Shown piece by piece: positions 52,566 through 64,000 of a stretch of DNA of 64,000 nt. The stretch comes from Symbioplanes lichenis. Lineage in GTDB: Bacteria; Actinomycetota; Actinomycetes; Mycobacteriales; Micromonosporaceae. Position 1 is the first letter of the stretch, and each line of letters begins with the position of its first letter. The notes below the pieces were generated by a model that was not told the origin of the DNA, did no database searches, and saw only the letters and a program-made list of their open reading frames with translations. The translations under genes were made by a program, and so were the position numbers. The DNA is taken from positions 186,001-250,000 of the forward strand of contig NZ_JAUZQD010000012.1 of the NCBI RefSeq assembly GCF_030709675.1, in the 5' to 3' direction.

Positions 52566-53218
52566 GCCCCCTTGGCCGTCCGGGCGCCGGGCGACATCGC
52601 GACCAGCGCCGCCGCGGGCTCCGCATAGTCGATGCCGACCACCTTCGCCCCCTCGAAGCGGAAGGAGGTCAGGCTGGCCAGGCCGCACTGCCGGCGCCGC
52701 GGGTCGTGCCAGAGGCGCTTGCGCTCGACATAGCGCCGCAGGGTCCAGATCGGCAGCTGGTGCGAGACGCAGACCGCCTCGTGGCCCTCCGCGGCGACCC
52801 GGGCGGCCTGGACCGCCTCGAACATCCGCTGCGCGATCTGCAGGTAGGGCTCGCCCCAGCTGGGCGTGATCGGGTCGCGCAGGACCCACCAGTTGCGCGG
52901 GTTGCCGAACGCCCCGTCACCCACGGCCACCTTCTTGCCCTCGAAGAAGTTCGCGGACTCGATGAGCCGGGTGTCGGTCGCCGTCTCGAGCTTGAAGTGC
53001 GCCGCGAACGGCTCGGCCGTCTCCTGGGCGCGCTCCAGGGGACTCGCGACGACGTGCGTGATGTCGCGGTCGGCGAGCCACTCGGAGGCGGCCTTGGCCA
53101 TCTGCCGGCCGAGCTCGGAGAGGTGGAAGTCGGGCAGGCGGCCGTACAGGATCTTGGCGGGGTTGTGCACCTCGCCGTGCCGCAGCACGTGCACCGTGGT
53201 CCTGGTCTGCTCGGTCAT
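52562..53218 (-). CDS. Histidine phosphatase (phosphoglycerate-mutase-like)
   Basis: This 218-residue histidine phosphatase family protein has the catalytic RHG motif at residues 13-15 (VLRHGEVHN) and a second catalytic histidine in CVSHQLPIW near 160. It sits between hemL and tlpA with ATGA overlaps on both sides, the conserved actinobacterial order (Rv0524-Rv0529 in M. tuberculosis, from memory). The substrate is unknown; a link to haem or cytochrome assembly is inferred from synteny only. Confidence 0.9.
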   Translation of the reverse strand: MTEQTRTTVHVLRHGEVHNPAKILYGRLPDFHLSELGRQMAKAASEWLADRDITHVVASPLERAQETAEPFAAHFKLETATDTRLIESANFFEGKKVAVGDGAFGNPRNWWVLRDPITPSWGEPYLQIAQRMFEAVQAARVAAEGHEAVCVSHQLPIWTLRRYVERKRLWHDPRRRQCGLASLTSFRFEGAKVVGIDYAEPAAALVAMSPGARTAKGA

Positions 53219-54564
53219 GCTCTTTCCCCCGCTGCCGCGGCGGCGCGCGCCGCGATGGGCAGCGCCGCACCGATGGTCTCCAGCGCCGCGTCGTCCAGGG
53301 CGGTCGACACGAACCACGACTCGAAGGCGCTCGGCGGCAGATAGACGCCCTGGCGCAGCATCGCGTGGAAGAAGGCCTTGAACGCCGCGCCGTCCTGCGT
53401 CTTCGCCGTGTCGTAGTCCACGACGTCGTCCGGCGTGAAGAAGATCGAGAACATGTTTCCCGCGTACGACAGCCGGTGCGCCACCCCCGCGTCGTTGAGC
53501 GCCGCGGACGCCAGCGCGCCGACCGTCGCCGACAGCTCGTCGAGGCGCTTGTAGACCGCGTCGTCCGCCAGGCGCAGGCTGGTCAGCCCGGCCGCGCAGG
53601 CCAGCGGGTTGCCGGAGAGCGTGCCGGCCTGGTAGACCGGGCCGGCCGGCGCCAGCCGGGACATGATCTCCGCCCGCCCGCCGAAGGCCGCCGCGGGCAG
53701 CCCGCCGCCCATGACCTTGCCGTAGGTGAAGAGGTCGGCGTCCACCGGGTCGAGCCCGGTCCAGCCGCCCGCGGACACCCGGAAGCCGGTCATGACCTCG
53801 TCGACGACGAGCAGCGCGCCGTGCCGGTGGGCGATCTCGGCCAGCCGCTGGTTGAAGCCGTCGCGCGGGGCCACCACGCCCATGTTGCCGGCGGCCGCCT
53901 CGGTGATGATCGCGGCGATGGCGTCGCCCTGCTCGGCGAAGACCGCCTCGACCGCGGCCGGGTCGTTGTAGGGCAGCACGATCGTCTCGCTGGCCGCCGC
54001 GCCGGTGACGCCGGGCGAGTCGGGCAGGCCAAGCGTGGCCACGCCGGAGCCGGCCGCGGCGAGCAGCGCGTCCACGTGGCCGTGATAGCAGCCGGCGAAC
54101 TTCACGATCTTGGACCGGCCGGTGAAGCCCCGGGCCAGCCGGATCGCGGTCATCGTCGCCTCGGTGCCGGAGCTGACCAGCCGCACCTGCTCGACCGGGG
54201 TGCGCCGGACGATCTCCTCGGCCAGCTCGACCTCCCCCTCGGTCGGGGTGCCGAAGCTGGTGCCGTGGGCCGCGGCGGACTGGATGGCGGCCACGATCTC
54301 CGGGTGGGCGTGGCCGTGGATCAGCGGCCCCCACGAGCAGACCAGGTCGACATAGCGGCGGCCGTCGGCGTCGAAGAGCCACGGTCCGGCGCCGCGCGCC
54401 ATGAACCGGGGCGTCCCCCCGACCGCACGGAACGCTCGCACGGGTGAATTGACCCCGCCGGGCACGGTGGCCTGGGCGCGGTCGAACAGGGCCTGGGAGA
54501 CCGGGGCCTCGTCCGGGTAGGGACGGCCGTCGGCGTGGTATGAGGTGGTCACAGCGACATCCAT
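53215..54564 (-). CDS. hemL: Glutamate-1-semialdehyde 2,1-aminomutase
   Basis: HemL converts glutamate-1-semialdehyde to 5-aminolevulinate in the C5 route to haem. The 449-residue PLP enzyme has the cofactor lysine K283 in LFTYGKVMGGGLP, VVDEVMTGFR before it and PGGVNSPVRAF near the N-terminus. The ATG at 54564 lacks a ribosome site; the in-frame GTG at 54552 (MTTSYHADG) also lacks one. It is the first gene of the hemL-phosphatase-tlpA-ccdA-resB-ccsB operon, tying haem synthesis to cytochrome c assembly. Confidence 0.96.
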   Translation of the reverse strand: MDVAVTTSYHADGRPYPDEAPVSQALFDRAQATVPGGVNSPVRAFRAVGGTPRFMARGAGPWLFDADGRRYVDLVCSWGPLIHGHAHPEIVAAIQSAAAHGTSFGTPTEGEVELAEEIVRRTPVEQVRLVSSGTEATMTAIRLARGFTGRSKIVKFAGCYHGHVDALLAAAGSGVATLGLPDSPGVTGAAASETIVLPYNDPAAVEAVFAEQGDAIAAIITEAAAGNMGVVAPRDGFNQRLAEIAHRHGALLVVDEVMTGFRVSAGGWTGLDPVDADLFTYGKVMGGGLPAAAFGGRAEIMSRLAPAGPVYQAGTLSGNPLACAAGLTSLRLADDAVYKRLDELSATVGALASAALNDAGVAHRLSYAGNMFSIFFTPDDVVDYDTAKTQDGAAFKAFFHAMLRQGVYLPPSAFESWFVSTALDDAALETIGAALPIAARAAAAAGERA

Positions 54565-54698
54565 TCTGTCAGCGCGGGCCTGGGGTCGTCCTGCCAGCCC
54601 CGCCCCGGGTTGCGGAAGTCACCTTGCTCCCCGCGCGCAACGCTTGTCCCGATCGCGCCCGGCAGGCCGGATCACGCTGCTCGCGATAGGGTGACGGG

Positions 54699-55019
54699 GT
54701 GGAGCGACCGGAGCTGTCCATCACGGTTGATAGTGCTCCCGACGAGGTCGTGTTCCACCTCGCCGGGGAGATCGACGTGCTCACCGTGGCGAAGCTGTCG
54801 GCGATGGTCAACGAGACGCTGGCCGATCCGCCGGGCCGCATCGTGCTCGACATGTCAGGTGTCACCTTCTGCGACTCGCAGGGGCTGGGCACCCTGGTGG
54901 TCCTCAGCCGCAAGGCCCAGCATGCCCGCGCGGTGCTGTCGCTGGCCAACGTCGGCGACTTCCTCATGCGGGTGCTCGACATCACGGGCCTGCGCTCGGC
55001 CCTCATGATCACTGTGTGA
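54699..55019 (+). CDS. STAS-domain anti-sigma factor antagonist
   Basis: This 106-residue SpoIIAA/RsbV-type protein is a single STAS domain. The phosphorylatable serine lies in TFCDSQGLGTLVVL near residue 60. When dephosphorylated, such proteins bind an anti-sigma kinase and free a sigma factor. The GTG at 54699 is preceded by TAGGGT 6 bases upstream, which could be a -10 of a leaderless mRNA. The PP2C phosphatase at 62124 in this window belongs to the same kind of partner-switching network. Its 3' end overlaps the convergent LysR gene by 11 bases. Confidence 0.9.
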   Translation: MERPELSITVDSAPDEVVFHLAGEIDVLTVAKLSAMVNETLADPPGRIVLDMSGVTFCDSQGLGTLVVLSRKAQHARAVLSLANVGDFLMRVLDITGLRSALMITV

Positions 55020-55920
55020 GAGCAGGCAGGGCAGCGACCGTTTCGCGCAGCGCCCGGGCCAGGTCGTCGGCCGGCGGGTTCGGGCGGGCGCGGCGGGCTG
55101 TGACGATGCCGACATAGCGGGTCGGGCACGGCTGCTCCAGCGGCACCATCGCCAGGCCGCCCGGCTCCCCGCTCAGCGCGATGCGCGGGATCATGCTGAT
55201 GCCCACCCCGGCGCGGACCAGCGACTGGGCGAAGACATAGTCGGTGCCCCGGCAGGCGATGCGCGGCTCGAAGCCGGCCGCCGCCGCATAGTGGCCGAGG
55301 ATGTCGTCGATGATCAGGCAGCCGTGCACCCAGCGCTCGACGGCCAGATCCGAGATCGTCAGCGACTCCCGGGCCGCCAGCGGGTGCCCGGCCGGCAGCA
55401 CGATCCACATCGGGTCGTCGAGCAGCGGCGTCCAGGTCAGACCGGAAGGCACGGGCATCTGCGGATCGTCGAAGGTGTAGACCAACGCCAGGTCGGCCGC
55501 CCCCTCGCGCACGAGCGGCAGGCTGTCCTCGGGCTCGTTCTCCAGCACGGTCAGCTCGACGCCGGGGCGCTCGGCGGCGAACCGGGTCAGCGCCGCCGGC
55601 AACAGCCGCTGTCCACCGCTGGTGAACGTGGCCACGGTCAAGGTTTCCCGCTCACCGTCGGCCAGGCGGGCAATCTGACTCTCGGCGTACGCGATCTCCG
55701 CCGCGATCGCGTCACCCGCCTCGGCCAGCACCCGGCCCGCCCCGGTGAGCTCGACGCCACGGGTGCTGCGCCGCACCACGGGCGTGCCGACCGTGCGTTC
55801 CAGGGCGCTGATCTGCTGCGACACCGCCGACGGGGTGATGCGCAGCGTGGTGGCGGCCCGATTGAAGCTGCCGTGGCGGGCGACTTCCCGGAGCACGGCG
55901 AGACGGCGCACGTCGATCAT
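55009..55920 (-). CDS. LysR-family transcriptional regulator
   Basis: This 303-residue regulator has a LysR winged helix-turn-helix at about 1-60 (RRLAVLREVARHGSFNRAAT then TPSAVSQQISALERTVG) and a periplasmic-binding-like effector domain (about 90-295). It is divergent from the EamA transporter gene 70 bases away, so it most likely controls that gene. The effector is unknown; amino acids or small metabolites exported by the transporter are typical. Confidence 0.92.
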   Translation of the reverse strand: MIDVRRLAVLREVARHGSFNRAATTLRITPSAVSQQISALERTVGTPVVRRSTRGVELTGAGRVLAEAGDAIAAEIAYAESQIARLADGERETLTVATFTSGGQRLLPAALTRFAAERPGVELTVLENEPEDSLPLVREGAADLALVYTFDDPQMPVPSGLTWTPLLDDPMWIVLPAGHPLAARESLTISDLAVERWVHGCLIIDDILGHYAAAAGFEPRIACRGTDYVFAQSLVRAGVGISMIPRIALSGEPGGLAMVPLEQPCPTRYVGIVTARRARPNPPADDLARALRETVAALPALTQ

Positions 55921-55990
55921 CAGCTGTCCTTAACACGGCACAAGCAAGTGGCCACTACCGCTTACCACGGTAACCGGTGACGCTGGAATC

Positions 55991-56890
55991 GTGAATCGTC
56001 GCGCTTGGTCGCTCTTCCTCCTCGTCTCCATCCTGTGGGGCATCCCGTACTTCCTGATCAAAATCACCCTCGAGGACCTGTCCCCGATCGTCGTCGTGGC
56101 CGGCCGCATCGCCGTCGGCGCGCTCGTCCTGCTCCCGGTGGCCGCGCTGCGCGGGAGCCTGGCCGCGCTGCGGGGGCACGCCCGCCCGGTGCTGGCCCTG
56201 TCGGTGGTGCACATTCTGATCCCGTTCACGCTGATCACGTACGGGGAAACGCACATCAGCTCCTCGCTCACCGGCCTGCTGATCGCCATCGAGCCGGCCG
56301 TCATCGCCCTCCTGATGGTCCGGGCCGAGCCGCTCACCCGGGGCCGGACGACCGGCCTGGTGCTGGGCTTCGCGGGCGTCGCCGTGCTCGTCGGCGTCGA
56401 CATCTCCGGCGACCGCTGGGGCCTGCTCGGGGCGGCCATGATCCTGGTCGCGGCCCTGAGCTACGCGGTGGCCACGATGCTGGTGCAGCGCCGCCTCGCG
56501 ACCGTCCCGGCCGAGGCCCTGACCGCGGCCACCACGTCGATCAGCGCGGTGGTGCTCGTACCCTTCGCGCTCTTCGCCCTGCCCACGAGCCCGGTGTCGG
56601 GCCGCGCCTGGACCGCCCTCGCCGTGCTCGGCGTCTTCTGCACCGCGGTCGCCCTGCTCGCCTTCTACCAGCTCATCGGTCACGTCGGCGCGGCGAAGGC
56701 CGGCTTGGTCACCTACGTCAACCCGGTCGTCGCCGTCCTCCTGGGCGTGCTCCTGCTCGACGAGCACTGGGGAATCAGCACGATCGCCGGCTTCACCCTC
56801 GTCGCGGCGGGCTGCTGGCTCTCCGCCCGCCCGGCGACCCCGTCACCCGCGGAAGCTGAACTGCCGGCCGAGCTCGCGAAAGCCGAGTGA
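55991..56890 (+). CDS. EamA/DMT-family transporter
   Basis: This is a 299-residue inner-membrane protein with ten predicted spans formed by two EamA repeats (about 5-140 and 150-285). RAWSLFLLVSILWGIPYFLI is typical of the N-terminus and GAAKAGLVTYVNPVVAVLLG of the second repeat. Such proteins export amino acids or metabolites. GTG 55991 starts 70 bases from the divergent LysR gene, its probable regulator. Confidence 0.9.
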   Translation: MNRRAWSLFLLVSILWGIPYFLIKITLEDLSPIVVVAGRIAVGALVLLPVAALRGSLAALRGHARPVLALSVVHILIPFTLITYGETHISSSLTGLLIAIEPAVIALLMVRAEPLTRGRTTGLVLGFAGVAVLVGVDISGDRWGLLGAAMILVAALSYAVATMLVQRRLATVPAEALTAATTSISAVVLVPFALFALPTSPVSGRAWTALAVLGVFCTAVALLAFYQLIGHVGAAKAGLVTYVNPVVAVLLGVLLLDEHWGISTIAGFTLVAAGCWLSARPATPSPAEAELPAELAKAE

Positions 56891-56940
56891 CCGCAGCGCC
56901 GGGCCCCGGCACCGCGGCGGGCTCCCCGAAACGCCCCCCA

Positions 56941-57002
56941 CCCCGCGCGCCCGGTCGAGCAGCGTCACACGCCCCGCGCGCCCGGTCGAGCAGCGTCACA
57001 CG
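56941..57002 (-). repeat. Perfect 31-bp duplication containing the response-regulator stop codon
   Basis: Two identical 31-bp units lie at 56972-57002 and 56941-56971. On the minus strand each begins CGTGTGACGCTGCTCGACC; the first TGTGA includes the TGA that ends the response regulator (stop at 56996-56998). The second copy lies immediately behind in non-coding DNA. There is no sequence difference between the copies. Confidence 0.95.
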
Positions 57003-57546
57003 CCCCAGCGGGCCTTCTCGAGGATCTCGAGCGCCTCGGCGGCGGCCGACGAGCCGCCCGCGCGGAGGGTGCGGGTGGCCTCGTCGACCAGGTCGGTCAG
57101 GCGCTGCCACTGGGCGTCGCGCTCGCGGTTGGCCTCGCTCTGGGCCTTGAGCTGCTGGTTTTTGGTCCACAGCTCGACGAAGACGGACACCTTGGCCCGC
57201 AGCACCCACGGGTCGAAGGGCTTGGTCAGATAGTCGACCGCGCCCACGGCATAGCCGCGCAGGGCGAGCTGGGCGTCCCGGTCGGCCGCGGTCAGGAAGA
57301 GGATCGGGACGTGCCGGGTGCGCTCGCGGCGCTTGATGTGCCCGGCCGTCTCGAAACCGTCCATGTTCGGCATCTGCGCGTCCAGCAGGATCACGGCGAA
57401 GTCGTCGACCAGCAGCTGCTTGAGCGCCGCCTCGCCGCTCTCGACCGCGACGCACTGCACGGGCAGGCCCTGCAGGATCGCCTCCAGCGCGAGCAGATTG
57501 TCGCGGCGGTCGTCCACCAGCAGGGCCTTGGCTCGCTCAGCCACGG

Positions 57547-57550
<4 letters not shown>
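56996..57550 (-). CDS. Single-domain response regulator with helical tail
   Basis: This 184-residue protein has a receiver domain (about 5-125) with the acidic pocket at LLVDD, phosphoacceptor D57 in ILLDAQMPNMDG and K110 in YLTKPFDPW. The C-terminal 60 residues are helical and charged (ELWTKNQQLKAQSEANRERD), with no DNA-binding domain. GTG 57550 overlaps the stop of the hybrid kinase as GTGA, so it is probably that kinase's partner in a phosphorelay. Its final codons form the first unit of a 31-bp repeat. Confidence 0.92.
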
Positions 57551-61944
<4,394 letters not shown>

Positions 61945-62123
61945 GCTGTCCTCACTCAGGTCCGACGGGTCGGGGCGTCCCATCATCCCTCGCCCGCCGG
62001 GATGTTCGCGAGATCCGGGCGCGCCCTGTGGATAACCGCGCCGGGCCCGGACAGGCTCGCCCGGCCGGGGCATTGCGAAACGTGGCTTTGTGCAGACGGG
62101 CGCCGACAGGAGAGGATGCAAGC

Positions 62124-64000
62124 GTGCCGGTGGAGGTGGGTCCCACGACGAACGCCCATGTGCGGCGGGTGCGCCTGCCCAACGACCGGCGCACGCCGGC
62201 CGCGGCCCGCGCCCTGGTGCGGTCAGTGCTGGAGGAGGCGGGGCTCGAGCCGCTGGTCAACGAGGCTCTGCTGCTGACCACCGAGCTGTCGACCAACGCC
62301 GTGGTGCACGCCGGCACCGAGCTCGACATCGAGGTCGCCGCGGACGACGCCGGGCTCACCGTCACGGTCACCGACTTCGCGCCCGGCCCGGTCGAGGAGC
62401 TGGCCGTCGGCCCCCGCAACGAGAAATCGGACATCGGCGAGGTCGCCGAGCGCGGGCGCGGCCTGCTGCTGGTCGATCATTTCGCCAGCCGGTGGGGCAC
62501 GGTCCACGAGGGCACCGGCAAGGGGGTCTGGTTCCGGCTGGAGCACCGGGCCGCGACGCCGGTGACCGCCGCGCTGCCGGTGACCGAGGGCGAGCCGACC
62601 CCCAGCGTGGGTGAGCTCACCGCGCTGCTCGAGGTCGACCCGTCGCGCACCACCGACGAGGGCCTCGCCGACTTCGCCACCGAGCTGCTGGTCCGGCTGG
62701 CCCGGCTCTCCGGCGCCAGCGGGGCGGTCGTGCGCCTCGACCGCGGCGACGGCTCCGGGCGCATGGTGCTGGCCCGGCACGGCCGCGCCCCGCGCGACGA
62801 CGCGGCCACCATCCGGGTGCCACTCGCGGTGCACCGGCCGTACGCGGGGGAGCTCGAGCTCGACGCCTCGCCGGACGGCTATGCCCTGCCCCTCGCCACC
62901 ATCGTCGCCGAGCGGCTGTCGCTGCACCTGGAGAACGACCGCCTGCGCCGCGCCGACCTGCGCCGCCAGACCTGGCTGACCTTCCTGGCCGAGGCGAGCG
63001 AGCTGCTGGCGCAGAGCCTCGACGTCAACCTCACGATGGCGCTGATCCCGCAGCTCGTGGTGCCGCGCCTGGGCCAGTGGTGCGCGGTGCACACCACCGA
63101 CGCCTGGGGCCGGCTGCAGCTCGCGGCGGCCACCCACGCCGACGAGGCGGCCATCTCCCAGCTGCACGGCACGCTCTCCGAGACCGGCCCCGACTCGATC
63201 CTGTCCCGGCTCGAGGAGGCGTCCCGGCTCGGTCAGCAGGTGATGTTCGGCACCCCGTCCGAGGGCTTCGCCGTCCCGCTCGTCGCCCGGGGCCAGCGGC
63301 TCGGCACGCTCGCCGTCGGCCGCCACCCCAAGCACCGGCACGACGCCGACGAGGTCGCGGTGCTCGAAGATGTGGCCCGGCGCGCGGCGCTCGCCATCGA
63401 CAACGCGCGTATTCACGACGAAAGGCGCAAGGTCGCCCGTACGCTGCAAGCCTCGCTGTTGCCCCCGGCCCTCCCGCACGTCGACGGGGTCGGGTTCGCG
63501 GCGGAATATGTGCCGACCGGTTCCGAGGTCGGCGGCGACTTCTACGACGTCGTGCCGGCCGACGAGGGCTGGGTGGTGGTCGTCGGCGACGTCTCGGGCA
63601 AGGGCGTCCAGGCGGCGACCGTGACGGGCCTGGTCCGCGACGTGATCCGGATCCTGGTCGACGACGGCAAGCCGATGACCGAGATCCTCTGCCGGGTCAA
63701 CCGCACGCTCGTCCAGCGCGGCGGCGGGCGCTACTGCACGCTGGCCATGGCCTCGGTCACCCGCGACGGCGACGACCTGCGGGTCTGTCTGCACCTGGCC
63801 GGGCACGACCGGGCGGTGCTGGTCCGGGCGGACGGCCGCACGTCGTTCGTCGGCGAGGGCGGCACGGCGCTGGGCCTGCTGGAGACGATCGCCTCCCCCG
63901 ACGCCGCGGTGACCCTGCACGCGGGCGACTCGCTGATCTTCTACACCGACGGGGTGACCGAGCGGAGGCGCGGGCGGGAGCTCTTCGGCACCGCCCGGCT
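62124..64000 (+). CDS. ATPase/GAF/PP2C-type signalling protein (SpoIIE-like phosphatase, partial at window end)
   Basis: About 626 residues are visible. An N-terminal HATPase of the anti-sigma type (about 10-140: LLLTTELSTNAVVHAGTELD, GRGLLLVDHFASRWG) is followed by a variable linker, a GAF domain (about 290-430) and a PP2C/SpoIIE phosphatase (from about 430) with GGDFYDVV, GDVSGKGVQAA and DSLIFYTDGVTE. It can in principle both phosphorylate and dephosphorylate STAS proteins, such as the one at 54699. GTG 62124 has AGGAGAGG 8 bases upstream. It is divergent from the hybrid kinase, separated by 179 bases. Confidence 0.93.
   Translation, partial: MPVEVGPTTNAHVRRVRLPNDRRTPAAARALVRSVLEEAGLEPLVNEALLLTTELSTNAVVHAGTELDIEVAADDAGLTVTVTDFAPGPVEELAVGPRNEKSDIGEVAERGRGLLLVDHFASRWGTVHEGTGKGVWFRLEHRAATPVTAALPVTEGEPTPSVGELTALLEVDPSRTTDEGLADFATELLVRLARLSGASGAVVRLDRGDGSGRMVLARHGRAPRDDAATIRVPLAVHRPYAGELELDASPDGYALPLATIVAERLSLHLENDRLRRADLRRQTWLTFLAEASELLAQSLDVNLTMALIPQLVVPRLGQWCAVHTTDAWGRLQLAAATHADEAAISQLHGTLSETGPDSILSRLEEASRLGQQVMFGTPSEGFAVPLVARGQRLGTLAVGRHPKHRHDADEVAVLEDVARRAALAIDNARIHDERRKVARTLQASLLPPALPHVDGVGFAAEYVPTGSEVGGDFYDVVPADEGWVVVVGDVSGKGVQAATVTGLVRDVIRILVDDGKPMTEILCRVNRTLVQRGGGRYCTLAMASVTRDGDDLRVCLHLAGHDRAVLVRADGRTSFVGEGGTALGLLETIASPDAAVTLHAGDSLIFYTDGVTERRRGRELFGTAR

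Overview
The window is chromosomal DNA from a high-GC actinobacterium. Third codon positions are nearly all G or C, GTG and TTG starts are common, and many genes overlap as ATGA or GTGA. BldC, an extended NuoE, a futalosine-type menaquinone pathway and LPxTG proteins fit a mycelial actinomycete. Micromonosporaceae (Actinoplanes-like) is my best guess, from gene style rather than a database match. No rRNA, tRNA, insertion sequence, prophage or CRISPR array was recognised.

Layout. (1) 1-6434, minus strand: the front of the complex I operon, nuoA-B-C-D-E-F-G, with nuoG cut by the window edge. (2) 6512-11908: a MenJ-like quinone reductase, a small hypothetical gene, menG, mqnC, and a TetR gene divergent from an internally deleted VOC gene. 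(3) 11964-16043: a SNF2 helicase and its usual SWIM zinc-finger partner. (4) 16500-22309: a secreted GH64 glucanase with a ricin lectin domain behind a LacI-type operator, an aldo/keto reductase, and two tandem LPxTG surface proteins. (5) 22370-31358: mqnA, a HelD/HelR-like protein, a two-domain VOC protein, a PIN toxin-antitoxin pair, an M14 carboxypeptidase, two small membrane proteins and mqnE. (6) 31606-40124: an NlpC/P60 wall hydrolase, a Pro-rich membrane protein with repeated TMPI motifs, a DEAD-box RNA helicase with a structured leader and terminator, a glycolipid-binding-like protein and a membrane metalloprotease. (7) 40182-46864: cds1 with an Lrp regulator, bldC, UbiX, an ECF sigma factor with its membrane partner, the UbiA prenyltransferase and UbiD. 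(8) 46940-54564: a secreted protein, an F420-type oxidoreductase, then ccsB-resB-ccdA-tlpA-phosphatase-hemL. (9) 54699-64000: a STAS protein, LysR with an EamA transporter, a response regulator, a giant soluble poly-HAMP hybrid kinase, and a divergent ATPase/GAF/PP2C phosphatase running off the end.

The common theme is respiration. Complex I, most enzymes of futalosine menaquinone synthesis and tailoring (MqnA, MqnC, MqnE, UbiX, UbiD, UbiA, MenG, MenJ-like), the System II cytochrome c assembly block and a haem enzyme (HemL) lie within about 55 kb, interrupted by envelope and regulatory genes. MqnB and MqnD are not here.

The least expected signal is a recurring arrangement. Several unrelated genes are followed by short tandem repeats with different units that start inside the last codons, include the stop codon, or touch it: 42/43 bp after the SNF2 gene, 30 bp after the SWIM gene, 17 then 34 bp after the DEAD-box gene, 31 bp after the response regulator, 24 bp after the DUF4229-like gene, and a degenerate set after menG. 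In four of them the gene's own 3' end and stop codon form the first unit.
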